From assembly GCA_963668605.1 (NCBI GenBank), contig OY764903.1:7254001-7318000 (forward strand): a DNA stretch of 64,000 nucleotides, read 5' to 3'. The position numbers and the translations under genes were made by a program. The DNA comes from G963668605 sp963668605. GTDB lineage: Bacteria; Acidobacteriota; Terriglobia; Bryobacterales; Bryobacteraceae. Positions 62,623-64,000 of this stretch are shown here, piece after piece. Numbering within the stretch: the first letter of the stretch is position 1; every line of letters begins with the position of its first letter. The notes beneath the pieces are model-generated. The model was not told the origin of the DNA. It searched no databases and worked only from the letters and a program-made list of their open reading frames with translations.

Positions 62623-62651
62623 TTGACATCGTGGATATCTGCTGATAAATT
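62623..62651 (+). promoter_or_regulatory. Predicted sigma-70 promoter of the GntR gene
   Basis: TTGACA (62623-62628), 17-bp spacer, TAAATT (62646-62651). The -35 is perfect and the -10 is 4 of 6. The predicted start is near 62658, only a few bases before the first ATG at 62666, so the message could be leaderless or translation may use a later start. Confidence 0.6.
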
Positions 62652-62653
62652 AT

Positions 62654-62665
62654 TGGCTAGGCCAC
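62654..62665. promoter_or_regulatory. Candidate GntR operator O2
   Basis: TGGC-TAG-GCCA (62654-62664) is a perfect palindrome and TGGCTAGGCCAC shares 10 of 12 bases with O1. It lies at the predicted start point of the regulator gene, suggesting autoregulation. Confidence 0.6.
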
Positions 62666-63514
62666 ATGTCGTCTAGCGTCACCAAGAGATTCGAGGTAAG
62701 CTGGGGGGTGGCTGAGCCGCCGACCGTCATGAACCTAGTAAGAGAGCCTGTCTACCAACAATTGAATCAGGCGCTGCGGGGTCTGCTTTCGTCTGGCGAC
62801 TTCCCGATTGGCGTCCGCTTCCTGACGGAGCGGCAGGTTTCTGACCGCTATCAAATCAGCCGCGCGACCGCCAACAAAGTGCTCTCCAACCTGGTTTCCG
62901 AAGGCCTGCTGGAGTTCCGCAAGGGCGTCGGCACGTTCGTTCGCGGGCAGGGCATGGACCTCAACCTGCGTGCGTTGGTCAGCTTTACGGAAGAGGCCAT
63001 CGCGGCGGGCAAACGACCGGCCACGCGCGTCCTTGTGTTTGAGCAGATGTCCGGTGGACAGGCTCCCGAGGGCGTGGTGGCGAAGCTCGACATCGGGCTC
63101 GGCGATCTCCTTTTTAACATTGAGCGCCTGCGAATGGCAGACGAGACTCCCGTGATTCTGGAACAGCGCTACGTGGTCGCACGCTTCTGTCCGGAGTTAA
63201 CCGAGACCGATGCCAGCGGGTCGCTCTATTCCGTTTGGGCGCGCAAGTGTGAACTGGCGCTCGAAGGTGCGGACCAGACGATCCGTGCGGTCAGCCTGCA
63301 TGGACACGAGGCACGCTTGTTGGAGGTGCGCGAGGGCGCGGCCGGCCTGCTTGTCAGCTCGGTTGGATACCTGGTGGGCGGCGCGCCGCTGTGGTGGGAG
63401 CGCACGCTCTATCGCGGCGATGCTTACGAATTTCACAACCGGCTCGGCGGCGTACAATCCGGAGAATACGCGGGCGGCCGATTTCTGGCCGAGGGCCTGC
63501 GGGAGCGGCGATAG
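62666..63514 (+). CDS. GntR/HutC-family transcriptional regulator with UTRA domain
   Basis: 282 residues from the ATG at 62666; an internal ATG at 62729 (MNLVREPVYQQLNQAL, 261 residues) would start closer to the usual GntR N-terminus and gives room for a leader. The winged helix (about 28-95) includes VYQQLNQALRGLLSSGDFP, TERQVSDRYQISRATANKVL and EFRKGVGTFV. The C-terminal UTRA sensor domain (about 115-275) includes LVFEQMSGGQAP and ILEQRYVVARFCPELT. UTRA domains bind small metabolites such as sugar phosphates or urocanate. It diverges from the receptor/GRE operon and precedes deoC by 22 bp, so it probably represses both. Confidence 0.9.
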   Translation: MSSSVTKRFEVSWGVAEPPTVMNLVREPVYQQLNQALRGLLSSGDFPIGVRFLTERQVSDRYQISRATANKVLSNLVSEGLLEFRKGVGTFVRGQGMDLNLRALVSFTEEAIAAGKRPATRVLVFEQMSGGQAPEGVVAKLDIGLGDLLFNIERLRMADETPVILEQRYVVARFCPELTETDASGSLYSVWARKCELALEGADQTIRAVSLHGHEARLLEVREGAAGLLVSSVGYLVGGAPLWWERTLYRGDAYEFHNRLGGVQSGEYAGGRFLAEGLRERR

Positions 63515-63536
63515 TGCCGCACCATCATGAGGAATT

Positions 63537-64000
63537 ATGGACTACACCTATTTAGATATTGCCAAGATGATCGATCACTCCCTGCTCAATCCGACGCTCA
63601 CCGCCGGGGACCTGGAGCAGGGCTGCCAGTTGGCGCTTGACTATGACACCGCCAGCGTGTGCATTCTGCCTTATTACCTGAAGCGCTGCGCGGAGATCCT
63701 GAAGGGTAGCGACGTGCACGCCAGCACCACCATCGGCTTTCCGCACGGCGGCAACACGACGGCCATCAAACTCGCCGAGGCGAAGCAGGCTCTGGCCGAC
63801 GGCGGGCAGGAACTCGACACGGTGGTGAACATCAGTGCGGTGCTGAGCGGCGCGTGGGATTATGTGCGCACGGACCTCAAGGCCGTCATCGACGTCACGC
63901 ACGACGCCGGCCAGAAGGTGAAAGTGATCTTCGAGAACTGCTATCTGAACGACGCGCAGAAGATCCGGCTATGCGAGATCTGCAGCGAGTTGAATGCTGA
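63537..64000 (+). CDS. deoC: Deoxyribose-phosphate aldolase (DeoC) family, 3' end outside window
   Basis: Starts at the ATG at 63537, preceded by GAGGAA, and stays open to the window end (154 full codons; the family is about 220-260 residues). Blocks are KMIDHSLLNPTLTAGDLEQG, VCILPYYLKRCAEIL, TTIGFPHGGNTTAIKLAEA, ELDTVVNISAVLSG and VKVIFENCYL. It is a class I aldolase; the Schiff-base Lys near the C-terminus is not in the window. Classical DeoC splits 2-deoxyribose 5-phosphate. In a sugar locus with a GntR regulator, a related aldol cleavage of another sugar phosphate is equally likely. It follows the regulator by 22 bp, so they form one unit. Confidence 0.9.
   Translation, partial: MDYTYLDIAKMIDHSLLNPTLTAGDLEQGCQLALDYDTASVCILPYYLKRCAEILKGSDVHASTTIGFPHGGNTTAIKLAEAKQALADGGQELDTVVNISAVLSGAWDYVRTDLKAVIDVTHDAGQKVKVIFENCYLNDAQKIRLCEICSELNA

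Noticed and set aside
1..64000. CRISPR arrays, tRNA and rRNA genes
   Set aside because: No regularly spaced repeats, and no T-arm or rRNA core sequences were noticed on either strand; a covariance-model scan was not possible here.

Overview
The window looks like a chromosomal segment of an Acidobacteriota bacterium of the Solibacter/Bryobacterales type. This rests on GC-rich DNA, four Oar-type TonB-dependent receptors with an N-terminal carboxypeptidase-regulatory domain and no SusD partner, eight formylglycine-type sulfatases, several secreted Gfo/Idh/MocA oxidoreductases, and an export style dominated by twin-arginine leaders. The taxonomic call is inference from gene content; there is no rRNA or other marker gene here. 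No tRNA, rRNA, CRISPR array or prophage was found.

Layout. 1-5.5 kb: a GH2 beta-galactosidase cut by the window edge, a Gfo/Idh oxidoreductase followed by a HEAT-repeat protein, a possible phage-terminase scrap and a GT-C membrane glycosyltransferase. 6-11.6 kb: an RluA-type pseudouridine synthase lacking the usual catalytic Asp, a sulfatase, a DUF6448 gene surrounded by three Crp/Fnr-like palindromes, and aquaporin Z. 11.7-22.3 kb: sugar genes comprising an L-rhamnose isomerase, a sialate O-acetylesterase, a sulfatase, a Gfo/Idh enzyme, a DUF6807 protein, a sodium:solute symporter, a ThuA-like protein and another Gfo/Idh enzyme. 22.3-24.4 kb: a 28-bp perfect palindromic repeat with a complete group IIC intron inserted 1 nt after it. 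24.4-36.1 kb: two TonB receptors flank an L-fucose unit (DeoR regulator, fucose isomerase-like protein, GH29 fucosidase). 36.1-45.5 kb: a minus-strand operon with four sulfatases, a GH-A glycosidase and two secreted accessory proteins, several joined by 4-nt ATGA overlaps.

46.7-62.5 kb is the most striking part. One minus-strand operon of about 15.7 kb runs TonB receptor, sulfatase remnant, glycyl radical enzyme (GRE) 2, sulfatase, sulfatase, TonB receptor, GRE1, radical-SAM activase. Both GREs keep the thiyl Cys, the GCxE Glu and the C-terminal radical Gly, yet both begin with a twin-arginine-like leader, which is unexpected for an oxygen-labile enzyme activated in the cytoplasm. A divergent GntR/UTRA regulator and a deoC-like aldolase (cut by the window end) sit upstream. 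The intergenic region has two back-to-back TTGACA-17 bp promoters, each with a copy of the motif TGGCTANNCCAC at its predicted start point.

Read together, the segment looks like a set of loci for taking apart sulfated, acetylated, fucose- and rhamnose-containing polysaccharides. TonB receptors would import fragments, Tat-exported sulfatases, esterases and glycosidases would trim them, and isomerases and an aldolase would feed central metabolism. The GRE branch suggests an anaerobic radical step whose substrate cannot be read from the sequence.
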